From assembly GCF_900111615.1 (NCBI RefSeq), contig NZ_FOHU01000003.1:1-64000 (forward strand): DNA of 64,000 nucleotides, in the 5' to 3' direction. The notes under the pieces are model-generated. The model worked only from the letters and a program-made list of their open reading frames with translations. It searched no databases and had not been told where the DNA came from. Shown here one piece after another: positions 1-10,131 of the stretch. Each line of letters begins with the position of its first letter. Within the stretch, counting starts at the first letter, position 1. The position numbers were made by a program, and so were the translations under genes. The stretch comes from Natronincola peptidivorans. GTDB lineage: Bacteria > Bacillota > Clostridia > Peptostreptococcales > Natronincolaceae.

Positions 1-1
1 T

Positions 2-163
2 TACTATAACTTTCTTCGTCCTCACAAGCTTCATGAGTGGAAGCGTCCTTTAAACGAAGTCGATATGCTGACAAATGCCGATAATATGCCGGGCAAATGG
101 CAGCTACTGATCTACTTAGGGCAACAAACCATCCTCTCACAACAAAACCAACCTTCCCCTTAA
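2..163 (+). CDS. Transposase C-terminal fragment, cut by the window edge
   Basis: An open frame enters from the left edge and ends at TAA 161-163, giving 53 residues. It begins YYNFLRPHKLHEWKRP, which resembles the end of the DDE/integrase core (YNF.RPH..L.G.TP) of many bacterial transposases, followed by a W..L..L tail. The catalytic residues lie outside the window, so the element family and whether the gene is intact cannot be decided. It converges on the mutase operon (minus). The 167 bases between it and meaB show no gene; the right end of the element is probably there but I could not define an inverted repeat. Confidence 0.55.
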   Translation, partial: YYNFLRPHKLHEWKRPLNEVDMLTNADNMPGKWQLLIYLGQQTILSQQNQPSP

Positions 164-330
164 ATGTGCCTTTGCACTTTTGCTAAACTTCATCGTTTCA
201 CCATCAATGCTGTGGGTTCCAGAGCATTATTTGTGGTATCATCAATCTATTTTTTTGATGTTTTCTTCTTTTAAGAAGGTACTCCCCCCACAAATCATGT
301 TGTAAAATTTTGTTTCTTAGTTTTCATAAC

Positions 331-1284
331 CTACTTTACACTATCTTTATTCTCCATGATAATTTGCTCTATTATTTTATTACTTATCGTATAGGGATCC
401 GTCTCCCTTTTGGCCACTTTCTCTGCAAAGCTACGAATTTCGTTTTTGTTTTTATTATTATCTAATACTTTACTCATAAGACTTTGTTGAGTTAAATGCA
501 ATATCTCCATCTCACTATTACTGATCCGTCGTTCAATTCCTTTGCCAGTACGCTCTAGGTAGTTTTCATGTTCTTGTAGATTCTCTACTAATTCCTCTAT
601 GCCTTCATTTTTAATAGCTACTACCTTTGTTACTGGCGGCCGCCAATCCCCATGGTTAAAATCCAGCATCATTTGAATTTCTGTTTTCGTTCTGTCAGCA
701 CCTTCTCTGTCAGCCTTATTGATAATAAACACATCTCCTATTTCCATAATTCCTGCCTTAATAGCTTGGATATCATCTCCTAGCCCAGGTACCATCACCA
801 TTACTACTGTATCTGCTGCCTTGACAATATCTACCTCCGACTGACCCACCCCTACAGTTTCTATCAAAATATAATCAAGTCCATAGGCATCTAGTATCTT
901 TACAGCTCCCAAGGTAGCTTTCGAAAGTCCTCCCAAATGTCCCCTTGTTCCCATGCTTCGAATAAACACCCCTGGATCCGTATTTAGATCCGACATCCGT
1001 ATCCGATCTCCTAGAATAGATCCGCCTGTAAAGGGGCTGGTAGGATCTACAGCAATAATACCTACTGTTTTGTTCTCCTGACGTAATCTTTTTACCAGTT
1101 TATCAGTAAGGGTGCTTTTACCAGCTCCAGGTGGTCCAGTAATGCCTACTACCTTTGCTTTCCCAGTATGCTTGTATATAGTAGACAATACATCTATAGC
1201 GTCCTTATCATTATTCTCCACCATTGTAATGAGTCGAGCTGCAGCTCTCTTATCACCCTTTAAAAGCCTTTCTGCTAAATCCAT
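331..1284 (-). CDS. meaB: MeaB-type GTPase, methylmalonyl-CoA mutase chaperone
   Basis: G-protein chaperone of the MeaB/ArgK/MMAA family, which gates adenosylcobalamin loading and protects or reactivates B12-dependent acyl-CoA mutases in the cytoplasm. The P-loop GPPGAGKST lies at about residues 50-58, a switch region with IETVGVGQSE follows, and the base-recognition motif NKAD comes later. The start is placed at ATG 1284 (MDLAERLL) because AGGTGG lies 7 bases upstream; a longer frame from 1314 overlaps that site. The 317 residues fit the family. It is the last gene of a minus-strand operon behind both mutase subunits, which fixes its likely partner. Confidence 0.93.
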   Translation of the reverse strand: MDLAERLLKGDKRAAARLITMVENNDKDAIDVLSTIYKHTGKAKVVGITGPPGAGKSTLTDKLVKRLRQENKTVGIIAVDPTSPFTGGSILGDRIRMSDLNTDPGVFIRSMGTRGHLGGLSKATLGAVKILDAYGLDYILIETVGVGQSEVDIVKAADTVVMVMVPGLGDDIQAIKAGIMEIGDVFIINKADREGADRTKTEIQMMLDFNHGDWRPPVTKVVAIKNEGIEELVENLQEHENYLERTGKGIERRISNSEMEILHLTQQSLMSKVLDNNKNKNEIRSFAEKVAKRETDPYTISNKIIEQIIMENKDSVK

Positions 1285-1365
1285 TATTGCACCACCTAAT
1301 TCATTAATAATCAAGTTAAAATGGGAAAAAGGGGGAAATCCTTCCCACCTTCTATTCCCCGATTT

Positions 1366-1767
1366 TTAAACCCTTTTCAAATTTTCCTTAATAAAGTCTA
1401 TGGTTACAGTTGTAGGGGTTCCGGGAGTAAATATTTCTTGTATACCCTTCTCCTTTAAGAAAGGAATATCCTCCTCAGGAATCACCCCTCCTCCTATCAC
1501 TAAAATCTCGTCGTAAGCATTTTCTGCTTTTAGTAGCTCTACTACCTTTGGAAGAAGATGGTTATGGGCTCCAGATAAAACACTTAATGCCACAACATCT
1601 ACATCCTCTTGAATAGCCGCCTGAACAATCTGCTCAGGTGTCAACCTTAATCCGGTATAAATTACCTCCATTCCTGCATCTCTTAAAGCTCTTGCTATTA
1701 CTTTAGCTCCTCTATCATGACCGTCCAGGCCGGGTTTTCCAACTAACACTCGAATAGGTCTATCCAT
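1366..1767 (-). CDS. Acyl-CoA mutase small subunit, B12-binding
   Basis: A stand-alone cobalamin-binding Rossmann-like domain of 133 residues, the small subunit of a split (archaeal/clostridial type) methylmalonyl-CoA mutase. The DxHxxG motif (DGHDRG, residues 15-20) supplies the lower-face histidine for cobalt, followed by the conserved [11 protein letters not shown] and GGGVIPEED segments that hold the nucleotide tail. AGGAGG lies just upstream of ATG 1767. It follows the large subunit by 30 bases and precedes meaB, so all three are probably made from one transcript. Alone it cannot tell which acyl-CoA is used; the large subunit does. Confidence 0.93.
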   Translation of the reverse strand: MDRPIRVLVGKPGLDGHDRGAKVIARALRDAGMEVIYTGLRLTPEQIVQAAIQEDVDVVALSVLSGAHNHLLPKVVELLKAENAYDEILVIGGGVIPEEDIPFLKEKGIQEIFTPGTPTTVTIDFIKENLKRV

Positions 1768-1797
1768 CTCGTTAACCTCCTTTATTTTTCTACTATA

Positions 1798-3477
1798 TTA
1801 AAGAATAACGTTTTGCTGATATTCACCAAATACTTCTCTTAAAACTCCACAAATCTCTCCCAAGGTTGCATAGGCTTTGACAGCATCTAATATATAAGGC
1901 ATTAGGTTTTTATTGCCTTTTGCAGCATCTTTAAGGGCTGATAAGCTTGCTTCTACTTGCTCATTGTTTCTTTCTGCTTTTAGTTGATTAATTTTTTCTT
2001 TTTGCATTTCACCGACAGCTGGATCTACCTTTAATAGGCCTTCATTAGGTTCTTCCTTCACTTGGAATTTGTTCATACCAACAACAATTCTTTCTCCATT
2101 CTCAATTTGTTTTTGGTACTCATAAGCACTATCCATAATCTCTTTTTGCATAAATCCTTTATCAATGGCTTCAGCTGCTCCCCCTAAATCATCAATCTTC
2201 TTGATGTATTCCATTGCTTCCTTTTCAATATTATTGGTTAAGCTCTCTACATAATAGGAGCCAGCTAATGGATCTACAGTTTCTGCTACACCACTTTCAT
2301 GGGCTACAATTTGCTGTGTTCTTAAAGCAACCCTTACAGATTTCTCTGTTGGCAATGCCAAAGCCTCATCCTTAGAATTGGTATGCAGTGACTGTGTTCC
2401 ACCTAGGACTGCTGCTAAGGTTTGAATAGCAACACGAACAATATTATTGTCAGGCTGCTGGGCCGTTAATGTAGACCCTCCTGTTTGAGTATGAAATTTT
2501 AATTGCATAGATTTTGGATTCTTGGCTCCAAATCTTTCCTTCATGATTTTTGCCCAAAGTCTTCTAGCAGCTCTATACTTAGCTACTTCTTCTAGTAAAT
2601 CATTGTGAGCATTAAAAAAGAAAGACAATCTTGGTGCAAATTTATCTACATCTAAGCCAGCTTTTATAGCCGCCTCCACATAAGCAATCCCATCAGCTAA
2701 AGTAAATGCAACCTCCTGTACAGCAGTCGATCCCGCTTCACGGATATGATATCCTGAGATACTAATAGTGTTCCATCCCGGAACTTCTTCAGAGCAATAT
2801 TCAAATATATCTGTAATCAATCTCATAGAAGGCTCTGTTGGGAAGATATAGGTTCCTCTTGCTATGTACTCCTTTAGTATATCATTTTGAATGGTTCCTC
2901 TTAGTTCTTGAGAGGATACACCTTGTTTCTCTGCCACAGCTATATACATAGCCAACAAAACAGATGCTGGGGCATTGATGGTCATGGAAGTACTTACCTT
3001 ATCAAGAGGTATACCATCAAATAGTATTTCCATATCCTTTAGAGAATCAATGGCTACTCCTACCTTTCCTACTTCCCCCTCAGATAAAGCATGATCTGAA
3101 TCATAACCAATTTGTGTTGGTAAATCAAATGCAACGGATAATCCAGTTTGACCTTGCTCTAACAAATATTTATATCTTTTGTTAGATTCTTCTGCCGTGG
3201 CAAAACCAGCGTATTGTCTCATGGTCCAGAATTTTCCTCGGTACATGGTAGGCTGTACCCCTCTGGTAAACGGATATTCTCCCGGGAAACCTAAATCTTG
3301 ATCATAATCAAATTCCTCTAAATATGTAGGGGTATAAAGTCTATCGACTTCTTGATTGGACCCCGTCACAAATTCATCCTTTCTTTCTGGGAATCTTTGC
3401 AAACTCTTTTCAACCTTATTATCATTCCAGTCTGTTTGATTTTTTTTAAGTTCCTGCAACTTTTCTTTTTCAAACAT
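1798..3477 (-). CDS. Methylmalonyl-CoA mutase large subunit
   Basis: Catalytic TIM-barrel subunit (559 residues) that interconverts succinyl-CoA and methylmalonyl-CoA by a radical mechanism with adenosylcobalamin from the small subunit. Signature segments are [35 protein letters not shown] and [10 protein letters not shown]. The two residues that separate methylmalonyl- from isobutyryl-CoA mutases, Tyr89 and Arg207 in the Propionibacterium enzyme, are both present here, at the same numbers (RQY-AGF and IAR-GTY), so methylmalonyl-CoA is the likely substrate. GGGAGG lies 8 bases before ATG 3477. A TATAAT sits about 35 bases upstream of the start, but I see no convincing -35. Confidence 0.93.
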   Translation of the reverse strand: MFEKEKLQELKKNQTDWNDNKVEKSLQRFPERKDEFVTGSNQEVDRLYTPTYLEEFDYDQDLGFPGEYPFTRGVQPTMYRGKFWTMRQYAGFATAEESNKRYKYLLEQGQTGLSVAFDLPTQIGYDSDHALSEGEVGKVGVAIDSLKDMEILFDGIPLDKVSTSMTINAPASVLLAMYIAVAEKQGVSSQELRGTIQNDILKEYIARGTYIFPTEPSMRLITDIFEYCSEEVPGWNTISISGYHIREAGSTAVQEVAFTLADGIAYVEAAIKAGLDVDKFAPRLSFFFNAHNDLLEEVAKYRAARRLWAKIMKERFGAKNPKSMQLKFHTQTGGSTLTAQQPDNNIVRVAIQTLAAVLGGTQSLHTNSKDEALALPTEKSVRVALRTQQIVAHESGVAETVDPLAGSYYVESLTNNIEKEAMEYIKKIDDLGGAAEAIDKGFMQKEIMDSAYEYQKQIENGERIVVGMNKFQVKEEPNEGLLKVDPAVGEMQKEKINQLKAERNNEQVEASLSALKDAAKGNKNLMPYILDAVKAYATLGEICGVLREVFGEYQQNVIL

Positions 3478-3936
3478 CTTATTGCCTCCCTCGTGTTATT
3501 TAAAATATTATACTTAATATATATATCTTTATTATGAGCAATTCTTATAAAAATCCTCCATCTTCATTATATATGTTTTAAAAGAATTTTTTTTAGTATT
3601 TTATTTGTTTTTTTATTTAAAATCTTAAAAACCTCCTAGTTTTGAAATTTTTGCTTCATAAGAAATAAAAGTTGAAATTTTAATTTCATTTTTGTTATCC
3701 CTATTGTTATTCTACAGTTTTTAAATAATTCCTGCAAGCCAATTAAAAAATTTAAAGCGTTGAATTTTCATTGATTTGTTAATTTTCTTCAGCTGTATAT
3801 CAATTATGCAAGATATATTTTCAGATATGTATATCATTGAAGTTTTTCCTCTAAATTACCTTAAAAAGGGTAGAAATAAGATATATTATTGAAGGTTTCT
3901 TGCATTTTAAAAATACATGTATTTTTTGGCGACTTA
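3478..3936. other. AT-rich intergenic region upstream of the mutase operon
   Basis: About 460 very AT-rich bases between the mutase operon and the ftsH terminator. I see no coding frame with a ribosome-binding site and no recognisable RNA gene. It must hold the mutase promoter; the best -10 is TATAAT near 3513-3518 (minus strand), without a good -35. Confidence 0.5.
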
Positions 3937-3968
3937 AAAAAGTCCCGAATATAAATTCAGGACTTTTT
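3937..3968 (-). terminator. Intrinsic terminator of ftsH
   Basis: A perfect 9-bp stem AAAAAGTCC/GGACTTTTT (3937-3945 and 3960-3968) directly after the ftsH stop, followed on the minus strand by a T run. Confidence 0.85.
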
Positions 3969-3970
3969 CT

Positions 3971-5995
3971 TTATTCTTCTTTTTTATCTTGATCCTCACT
4001 AGGATTCTCTTGGTCTTTTGGCTTTTCCTCGGAGTCTTCTTGAGCTTTGTCTTGGATTTTTTCTTCTTGCCCTTCTTGCTCCGCTTCCTTCTTTTCCTCG
4101 CCCTTTTCCTTGGCTTTTAATTCTTTCATTTTCTTATCAATATCTTCAACAGTGTCTTGATCTTCTATAATCAGTTCTCCATCAAAGATTTTTTTGTACA
4201 TATCAGCATCTAGGGTTTCTAGTTTTAATAAGGCTTTTGCTATAATGTGCAGGCTATCCATATTATTCTCCAATAGTTCCTTTGCTGTTTCATAGCCTTC
4301 ATCTACAATTCTTTTTATTTCATGATCTACCTCAGAAGCTACCTCCTCAGAGTAATTACGCTTTGAGGTCATATCTCTTCCTAAAAATACCTCATCATCT
4401 CCGCCACCTAAAGCCATCGGTCCAATTTTATCACTCATACCATATTTCGTAACCATGGCTCTGGCAATATCAGAAACTCTTTGAAGGTCATTTTGAGCTC
4501 CTGTGCTAATATCATTTAAAACAAGCTTTTCTGCCATCCTGCCCCCTAGAAGATGTACGATATGATCCTCCATCTCTGACTTGGTAGCATAATATTTGTC
4601 TTCCTTCGGTAAAATCATTGTAAATCCACCGGCTCTACCTCTTGGGATAATCGTTACCTGATGGACAGGATCTGTGTTTGGCAGTAATGTAGCTACAACA
4701 GCATGCCCAGCTTCATGATAGGCAGTAATCTTTCTTTCCTTTTCACTGATGACACGACTTTTCTTTTCTATTCCAGCAATTACCTTTGTAATAGCTTCTT
4801 CTATGGTGGCCATTCTAACCTTTTTCTCATTTTTTCTAGCAGTTAACAAGGCAGCTTCATTCATAAGATTCTCTATATCAGCTGGAGTGAAGCCAGGGGT
4901 TCTTCTTGCTAACACTTTTAAATCTACATCTTTATCTAGTGGCTTACTTCTAGAATGTACCTTTAATATAGCTTCTCTACCTTTTATATCAGGGGCTCCA
5001 ACCATAACCTGTCTATCAAATCGTCCAGGTCTTAAAAGGGCAGGGTCTAATATATCAGGTCTATTGGTGGCTGCAACAATGATAATACCTTCATTGATGC
5101 CGAAGCCATCCATTTCTACTAATAGCTGGTTAAGGGTTTGCTCTCTTTCGTCATGACCTCCCCCAAGTCCAGCACCTCTTCTTCTTCCTACAGCGTCAAT
5201 CTCATCTATAAAAATGATACACGGAGCACTTTTCTTTGCTTGCTCAAATAAATCTCTTACACGGGATGCACCTACACCTACGAACATCTCCACAAAGTCA
5301 GATCCACTTATACTAAAGAATGGAACGCCCGCTTCTCCTGCTACCGCTTTGGTTAAGTAGGTTTTCCCTGTTCCTGGAGGTCCAACCATCAAGATGCCTT
5401 TTGGGATTCTTGCCCCAAGCTCAATATATTTACGAGGATTTTTTAGGAAATCTACTAGTTCTTGAAGTTCTTCCTTCTCCTCATCCAATCCCGCTACATC
5501 TTCAAATGTGGTTTTATTCTTGTCATCATCCTTATGAAGCTTTGCTTTACTCTTGCCAAAGGACATTACTCGATTGCCTCCACCTTGGGATTGCTGCATA
5601 AATACAAACCAAAACACTACAAAGATTAATATCATAAAAATAGAAGGTAACAATTCAATAAACCAAGGTGTCCCTGGAGGGGGTGCACCTGTCACTTTTA
5701 GGTTTCTTTGATTAACCATTTGCTCTTCTATCACTTCTGTAAACTTTTCTTCGCTAAACACAGTAGGTATAAAGGATTTAAAATGAACAGGCTCATTATT
5801 ACTTATAATCGTTCCTTCTACTGAGCGGTCTACGATATGAATTTCTGTTACATTGTTATTTACAAGCTCTTTATATAATCTGGAAAAATCTATTTCTATC
5901 GTTTGCTGAGGTTGTTTGGCAAATTGTTGCACAAGTATCAACAGGATGATAAAAATCAGTATATAAAAACTAGCTCCTCGGAAAAATTTCCTCAA
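3971..5995 (-). CDS. ftsH: ATP-dependent zinc metalloprotease FtsH
   Basis: Membrane-anchored AAA+ protease that degrades misfolded membrane proteins and selected regulators. With a TTG start at 5995 it has 674 residues: transmembrane segment at about 8-26, an extracytoplasmic FtsH_ext domain, second segment at about 117-135, AAA domain with Walker A GPPGTGKT (205-212), Walker B FIDEID, SRH region [17 protein letters not shown], and peptidase site HEAGH (427-431). The C-terminal tail is unusually long and made almost only of Glu, Lys, Asp and Gln. TTG is chosen because AGGAGG lies 7 bases before it and the protein then begins MRKFFRG; an ATG at 6022 lacks a ribosome site. Confidence 0.96.
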   Translation of the reverse strand: MRKFFRGASFYILIFIILLILVQQFAKQPQQTIEIDFSRLYKELVNNNVTEIHIVDRSVEGTIISNNEPVHFKSFIPTVFSEEKFTEVIEEQMVNQRNLKVTGAPPPGTPWFIELLPSIFMILIFVVFWFVFMQQSQGGGNRVMSFGKSKAKLHKDDDKNKTTFEDVAGLDEEKEELQELVDFLKNPRKYIELGARIPKGILMVGPPGTGKTYLTKAVAGEAGVPFFSISGSDFVEMFVGVGASRVRDLFEQAKKSAPCIIFIDEIDAVGRRRGAGLGGGHDEREQTLNQLLVEMDGFGINEGIIIVAATNRPDILDPALLRPGRFDRQVMVGAPDIKGREAILKVHSRSKPLDKDVDLKVLARRTPGFTPADIENLMNEAALLTARKNEKKVRMATIEEAITKVIAGIEKKSRVISEKERKITAYHEAGHAVVATLLPNTDPVHQVTIIPRGRAGGFTMILPKEDKYYATKSEMEDHIVHLLGGRMAEKLVLNDISTGAQNDLQRVSDIARAMVTKYGMSDKIGPMALGGGDDEVFLGRDMTSKRNYSEEVASEVDHEIKRIVDEGYETAKELLENNMDSLHIIAKALLKLETLDADMYKKIFDGELIIEDQDTVEDIDKKMKELKAKEKGEEKKEAEQEGQEEKIQDKAQEDSEEKPKDQENPSEDQDKKEE

Positions 5996-6095
5996 AAAAA
6001 GTCCTCCTCTCATGACCATCATTTTTTTCTACATTAAAATATTTTACCACACTATCCAGTTAAAAACAACTAAGTTGGATAGTAGTTTTTATAAA

Positions 6096-7493
6096 TCATT
6101 CTACATCTGAGGGGGGGTTATACTGAATCGATAAAATTTTATTGGTTTCATCAGTAACTTTATATTTTTCACTAATTCTAAAACCCACTACCCACATAAT
6201 CTCCTCTCCATCACAGATTAATGGTATTTGATTTCTTTTTTCTCTCTCAATCTTGTAATCTATGAAAAAGTCCTTTAGCTTTTTGCTCCCTACCAGACCC
6301 AAAGGCCAAAATCGGTCTCCATCCTTGCGATTTCTCACATTTAAGGTTTGTTTTATTTTGTCATAATCAAAGTATTTGATATATTTATCTCTACTAATAG
6401 CTTCTATATTATCCCTCTCTATTACCTTTGTAATGATTACACCTTGGACTTCCTCTATTTTTGTATGCCCATTCTCCCTTAAAGGGTAATAAAATGTAGT
6501 TTCTTCCTCTTGCTCCTGCGTAGTAAATATAACCTTATTATAACTCGTTTTTACTATTATACCCATAGGAAGTAAAATTTTCTTGCCAGTTTCACTTTTT
6601 TGTATCAATTCCATGATGCTTTGCATATGTTTATACTCTAAAGCCTCTAATTTTCCAACTAAAGCTTCAGTGGCTAATCTAAAAATTCTTGACTGCAAAG
6701 CTATATGTAATTTATTTATACCTTCCATAGAAAATTCTAAACATCCTTCCCTAGCTTGAAGCATTACCTGCTTATAAGCATCCTTTCCAACTATTTCAAT
6801 AAATTCATTGTCTTTTTTAAGAATCTCTGCTGTTTTTGCTAGACTTTCTATGATATTGGGATTATAATGCTCCTCTATATAGGGAATCAATTCTAAGCGT
6901 ATTTTATTACGGTGATAGATGGGCTCTAAATTCGTTTCATCAATTCTTGGTGATAAGTTGTGTAGAAGACAATACTCCTCTATTTCTTTACGACTTATAT
7001 CTAGTAAAGGGCGAATGATTTGTCCTCGACCGTGATGAATAGCCGTCAGCCCTTGTATACCAGTGCCCCTCAGCAATCGCATCAAGACAGTTTCCGCCTG
7101 GTCATTTTGGTTATGGGCAACGGCTATTTTGTTTGCTCCTACCTTTTCTACTACCTCTTGAAAAAATTTATACCTCAGCACCCTGCCTGCCTCTTCAGAG
7201 GACAATCCTTGTTCTTTAGCATATTTAGGAACATCCATGCTTTTAACAAAGCAAATTACATTCATTGCTTCACAGAAATTAGCTACATATTGTGCATCCA
7301 TTTGGGCATCAATTCCTCTAAAATTATGGTTCAAATGGGCTACAAATAATTGCAGGTTAAATTCTTCTCTAAGACTATATAAAGCATGTAACAATACAAT
7401 GGAATCTGGCCCACCAGAAACCGCCACCACTATTCTGTCCTCTACCTCAACTAAATCATATCTTTTTATTGTTTTTTTTACTTTATCCAGCAT
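6096..7493 (-). CDS. tilS: tRNA(Ile)-lysidine synthase
   Basis: Converts the wobble cytidine of tRNA-Ile(CAU) to lysidine using ATP and lysine, so that AUA is read as isoleucine; essential. The PP-loop SGGPDS is at residues 26-31, followed by the N-type ATPase domain with HNQNDQAETVLMRLLRG, a central substrate-binding domain, and the C-terminal TilS domain (KLKDFFIDYKI). At 465 residues it has full length. The gene lies between the YabT-like kinase and ftsH as in Bacillus, but the hypoxanthine phosphoribosyltransferase gene usual between tilS and ftsH is absent; only about 100 bases separate the two. Confidence 0.94.
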   Translation of the reverse strand: MLDKVKKTIKRYDLVEVEDRIVVAVSGGPDSIVLLHALYSLREEFNLQLFVAHLNHNFRGIDAQMDAQYVANFCEAMNVICFVKSMDVPKYAKEQGLSSEEAGRVLRYKFFQEVVEKVGANKIAVAHNQNDQAETVLMRLLRGTGIQGLTAIHHGRGQIIRPLLDISRKEIEEYCLLHNLSPRIDETNLEPIYHRNKIRLELIPYIEEHYNPNIIESLAKTAEILKKDNEFIEIVGKDAYKQVMLQAREGCLEFSMEGINKLHIALQSRIFRLATEALVGKLEALEYKHMQSIMELIQKSETGKKILLPMGIIVKTSYNKVIFTTQEQEEETTFYYPLRENGHTKIEEVQGVIITKVIERDNIEAISRDKYIKYFDYDKIKQTLNVRNRKDGDRFWPLGLVGSKKLKDFFIDYKIEREKRNQIPLICDGEEIMWVVGFRISEKYKVTDETNKILSIQYNPPSDVE

Positions 7494-7566
7494 GCTCTCA
7501 TCCCTCGTTTGTTGATTTATAAGACATTTTCTACTCTATTTGATTATACGAGATATCCTAAAGTAT

Positions 7567-8469
7567 TTAAGCTAGAAATAGGATTATTATTGTTATACAA
7601 AAGGAAAAAATACTAAACCCTAAGAAATAATTGATTCTTTTTTCTTTCAGTAGTATTCTCATTTGCTGTTGAATGCCTTGTTCCTGTCTATATAGCTTTT
7701 TAAACCCTTCTAAGAAATAATCCACCGATTTATTTTGATCTAAGAGACCTTCTATAATATATGCTTCTATTTCCTCCCCTAAACCTAAACCTCTGATTTT
7801 GTTAATAACATCCTGGATATTTTCCTTTTTAGGATGTATATTCTCCTTTAAAAGCAGTTTGGTAAAAATCATCATAACTGCAAATATCCCATAAGAAGCT
7901 TCTGCTACCCTTTCTCCGCATTTCCAGTTGGCTCGATCATACAAAGGGGTAAACTCTTTCACAGTCTCTCCCTTTTTTACCGCTCCGCCTAAATCTATTA
8001 TCTTCAGCTGCCTGTTCTTTTTATCCATCATTATATTTTCCAGCTTTAAATCTGTTATGATATACTCTTCGCTGTATAATGTCTTTATTCCTTTTAAAAT
8101 TATAAGAATAATAGCGATAATTGTATTTTTTTGCAAATATTTTTGTTGTCTATATTTTTTTAGATTTTCTCCTTCTATATATTCCAATAAAATATAGTAA
8201 TAGTTTTCCCCATGTATTTGATAATCATCTATTTCGTAGCATTTTACAATGATATCAATTTTATTAAATTTTTTCAACAACTCATATTCTCTATTAATAG
8301 AAATACTATCTTTACTGATTTTTAAAGCATACTCCTTTTTTGTTTTTATATCTTCTACTAAATAAACCTCTGCGATCCCTCCCTTACCGATTTTTTTCTT
8401 AATCTTATATTTATTTTTACTCCATCTTCCCTCAATAACAGAAGCAGGGGTCAGTTGAGGCAGTTCCAT
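7567..8469 (-). CDS. Tail-anchored Hanks-type Ser/Thr kinase (YabT-like)
   Basis: Bacterial serine/threonine kinase of 300 residues. Visible elements: glycine-rich loop IGKGGIAEVY (27-36), the ATP-anchoring lysine of ALK (Lys50), catalytic loop ITDLKLENIM with Asp140 and Asn145, and DLG (Asp159) in place of DFG. No extracellular PASTA repeats; the last 20 residues are a single hydrophobic segment, so the kinase domain probably faces the cytoplasm from a C-terminal anchor. In Bacillus subtilis YabT has this design, is expressed in sporulation and acts on RecA and other DNA-binding proteins. Position between the VWA gene and tilS supports that assignment. Substrate here is unknown. Confidence 0.85.
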   Translation of the reverse strand: MELPQLTPASVIEGRWSKNKYKIKKKIGKGGIAEVYLVEDIKTKKEYALKISKDSISINREYELLKKFNKIDIIVKCYEIDDYQIHGENYYYILLEYIEGENLKKYRQQKYLQKNTIIAIILIILKGIKTLYSEEYIITDLKLENIMMDKKNRQLKIIDLGGAVKKGETVKEFTPLYDRANWKCGERVAEASYGIFAVMMIFTKLLLKENIHPKKENIQDVINKIRGLGLGEEIEAYIIEGLLDQNKSVDYFLEGFKKLYRQEQGIQQQMRILLKEKRINYFLGFSIFSFCITIIILFLA

Positions 8470-8523
8470 TCCTTTTTCACCTCTTTCCTTATGTATAAAT
8501 AAACGGAGAATATTTATTCTCCG

Positions 8524-9258
8524 TTATCCTATGGCATCTTCTAGTTTTAGTGCTTCTTCCTCATTAGACATCTCCTGGTACTCTTCCATAAGCTTTATTG
8601 CGTAGTCTAAAGCCGGAGCGGTAGGGGTGGTTCCTCTAGTTTTTATATCATAAAGTCTGCTTTCTAAAGTCTCTATGTTATCATTAAAATTATGTATTAG
8701 TTTAAAGTATTCTCTTCCCTCACCTGGATAAGCAATTAAGGCCATATCTACTCTACCCTTCCTGGCTTTAAAGGTATCCATGAGATCCAAAATACTATGT
8801 CTCGCCGATTGGATCTTTTTTGCCATGCTTCCACTGGTATCCATTAGAATACAACACTGCATAACCACTTCATCAGAATAGGAATCGATATATTGTAACA
8901 GCTTGCTTCGGGAGACTGGCGCCATGTCATCTAGATTTTCTCCAATAATCTCCTTTAACTGTTTATTTACTGCATCCTGTATGGTTTTATTTACAGTTTT
9001 ATAGGTTACACTTTGCATTGTTTGGTATAAATCATCGATACAGGTGTATTCATAGGTACCTCCTCCTGCCTCAGCAATATCTTGAATTTCTGTCAAGGGC
9101 TTTTCATCTGCCTGTTTCTCATCTACAATCCCTATGGTATTGACAATAATATTTTTTTTATTAGCTTCCCTGGCTACCGCAATAGGATCACCTCCTACAT
9201 TGGACTGACCGTCAGTGACAACAATGATTTGCTTTATAACAGCTTCTTTATTATCCAT
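8524..9258 (-). CDS. VWA-domain protein of the YabS type
   Basis: A soluble protein of 244 residues with von Willebrand A features in unusual order. Residues 10-85 (IIVVTDGQSNVGGDP onward) look like the second half of a VWA fold. The metal-site motif DTSGSM, which normally begins the fold, appears only at 140-145, followed by a TPTAPALDYA segment that carries the third metal-binding loop. Bacillus YabS, encoded next to yabT, has the same arrangement. Its role is not established; co-occurrence with the kinase suggests a sporulation function. AGGAGGT lies 5 bases before ATG 9258. The gene probably starts the transcript that continues into the kinase and tilS. Confidence 0.8.
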   Translation of the reverse strand: MDNKEAVIKQIIVVTDGQSNVGGDPIAVAREANKKNIIVNTIGIVDEKQADEKPLTEIQDIAEAGGGTYEYTCIDDLYQTMQSVTYKTVNKTIQDAVNKQLKEIIGENLDDMAPVSRSKLLQYIDSYSDEVVMQCCILMDTSGSMAKKIQSARHSILDLMDTFKARKGRVDMALIAYPGEGREYFKLIHNFNDNIETLESRLYDIKTRGTTPTAPALDYAIKLMEEYQEMSNEEEALKLEDAIG

Positions 9259-9315
9259 ATCTTACCTCCTATGCTTTTTTTGCAAGTATTGCCATAAGAA
9301 GGTTTTTTATGCACA

Positions 9316-9362
9316 AAGAAAGCATAGCATAAAGCAGAATATGCCCTATGCTATGCTTTCTT
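9316..9362 (-). terminator. Long inverted repeat after the kam operon
   Basis: A perfect 16-bp inverted repeat (9316-9331 and 9347-9362) with a 15-base loop, just beyond the kamE stop. The stem is strong but the minus-strand T run is poor, so it may end transcription inefficiently or protect the 3' end. Confidence 0.65.
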
Positions 9363-9375
9363 AATCTTTTTAGTT

Positions 9376-10131
9376 TTAAACTAACTTTCTTTTTACCATT
9401 TCCTCTACAATAAAGGATCCCACGTCTTCTGCATAGCTGCCAGATGTAAAGCCAGCATCATAGCCCAGCTCCTTTGCCAGCTCATGAGAAATCCTTGGCC
9501 CACCACATACAACCACCATTTTATCTCTTATGCCTTCTGCCTCCAGCATTTCAATAAGCTCTGTCAGGTTGGGTATATGCACATCTTTTTGTGTTACAAT
9601 TTGGGATACCAGTATTGCATCTGCCTTTAGCTCTATTGCCTTTGCCACCAGTTCCTCATTTGGTACCTGGCTGCCTAAATTGTAGGCCTCTATTCCATTA
9701 TATCTCTCCAGACCATAATGTCCATCAAAGCCCTTCATGTTTAAGATGGCATCAATACCAACAGTATGGGCATCTGTTCCAGTACAGGCCCCAATAATCA
9801 CAACATCCCTGCCTATATTGCTTTCTATATATGCTTCTACCTCTTCCTTCTCCATAGTATCTACTTCTACCTTAGCCACTTGAATACTGCTATAATCTAC
9901 AGTATGCTTGCATTTACCATATACCACAAAGTAAGTATAGCCTATGCCCAAGTCCTTAGCATCTACAATACTGGGCTCTTCCAGGCCCATTTTCAGAGCC
10001 AGCAGTCTTGCCGCCTCCCTTGCTTCTTCTCCGTAGGGTACCGGTAAAGAAAAGCTTAATTGTGCCATACCATCATTTAAGGTATCTCCATAGGGTTTTA
10101 CCTTTGTCAAATCAACCTTCTCTATAGCCAT
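9376..10131 (-). CDS. kamE: Lysine 5,6-aminomutase beta subunit
   Basis: Small, B12-binding subunit of lysine 5,6-aminomutase, which moves the terminal amino group of D-lysine or beta-lysine to carbon 5 using adenosylcobalamin and PLP. DxHxxG is seen as Asp120, His122, Gly125 in TGTDAHTVG. Lys133 of NMKGFDGHY matches the lysine that forms the internal aldimine with PLP in the Clostridium sticklandii enzyme (Lys144 there; this protein is about 11 residues shorter at the N-terminus). Its ATG overlaps the kamD stop, so translation is probably coupled, as suits a two-subunit enzyme. It is the last gene of the lysine operon. Confidence 0.95.
   Translation of the reverse strand: MAIEKVDLTKVKPYGDTLNDGMAQLSFSLPVPYGEEAREAARLLALKMGLEEPSIVDAKDLGIGYTYFVVYGKCKHTVDYSSIQVAKVEVDTMEKEEVEAYIESNIGRDVVIIGACTGTDAHTVGIDAILNMKGFDGHYGLERYNGIEAYNLGSQVPNEELVAKAIELKADAILVSQIVTQKDVHIPNLTELIEMLEAEGIRDKMVVVCGGPRISHELAKELGYDAGFTSGSYAEDVGSFIVEEMVKRKLV

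Noticed and set aside
9275-9300. Second sigma-54 promoter (TGGCA..TTGCA) before the VWA gene
   Set aside because: Only 4 bases lie between the two half sites; 6 are needed for -24/-12 spacing.
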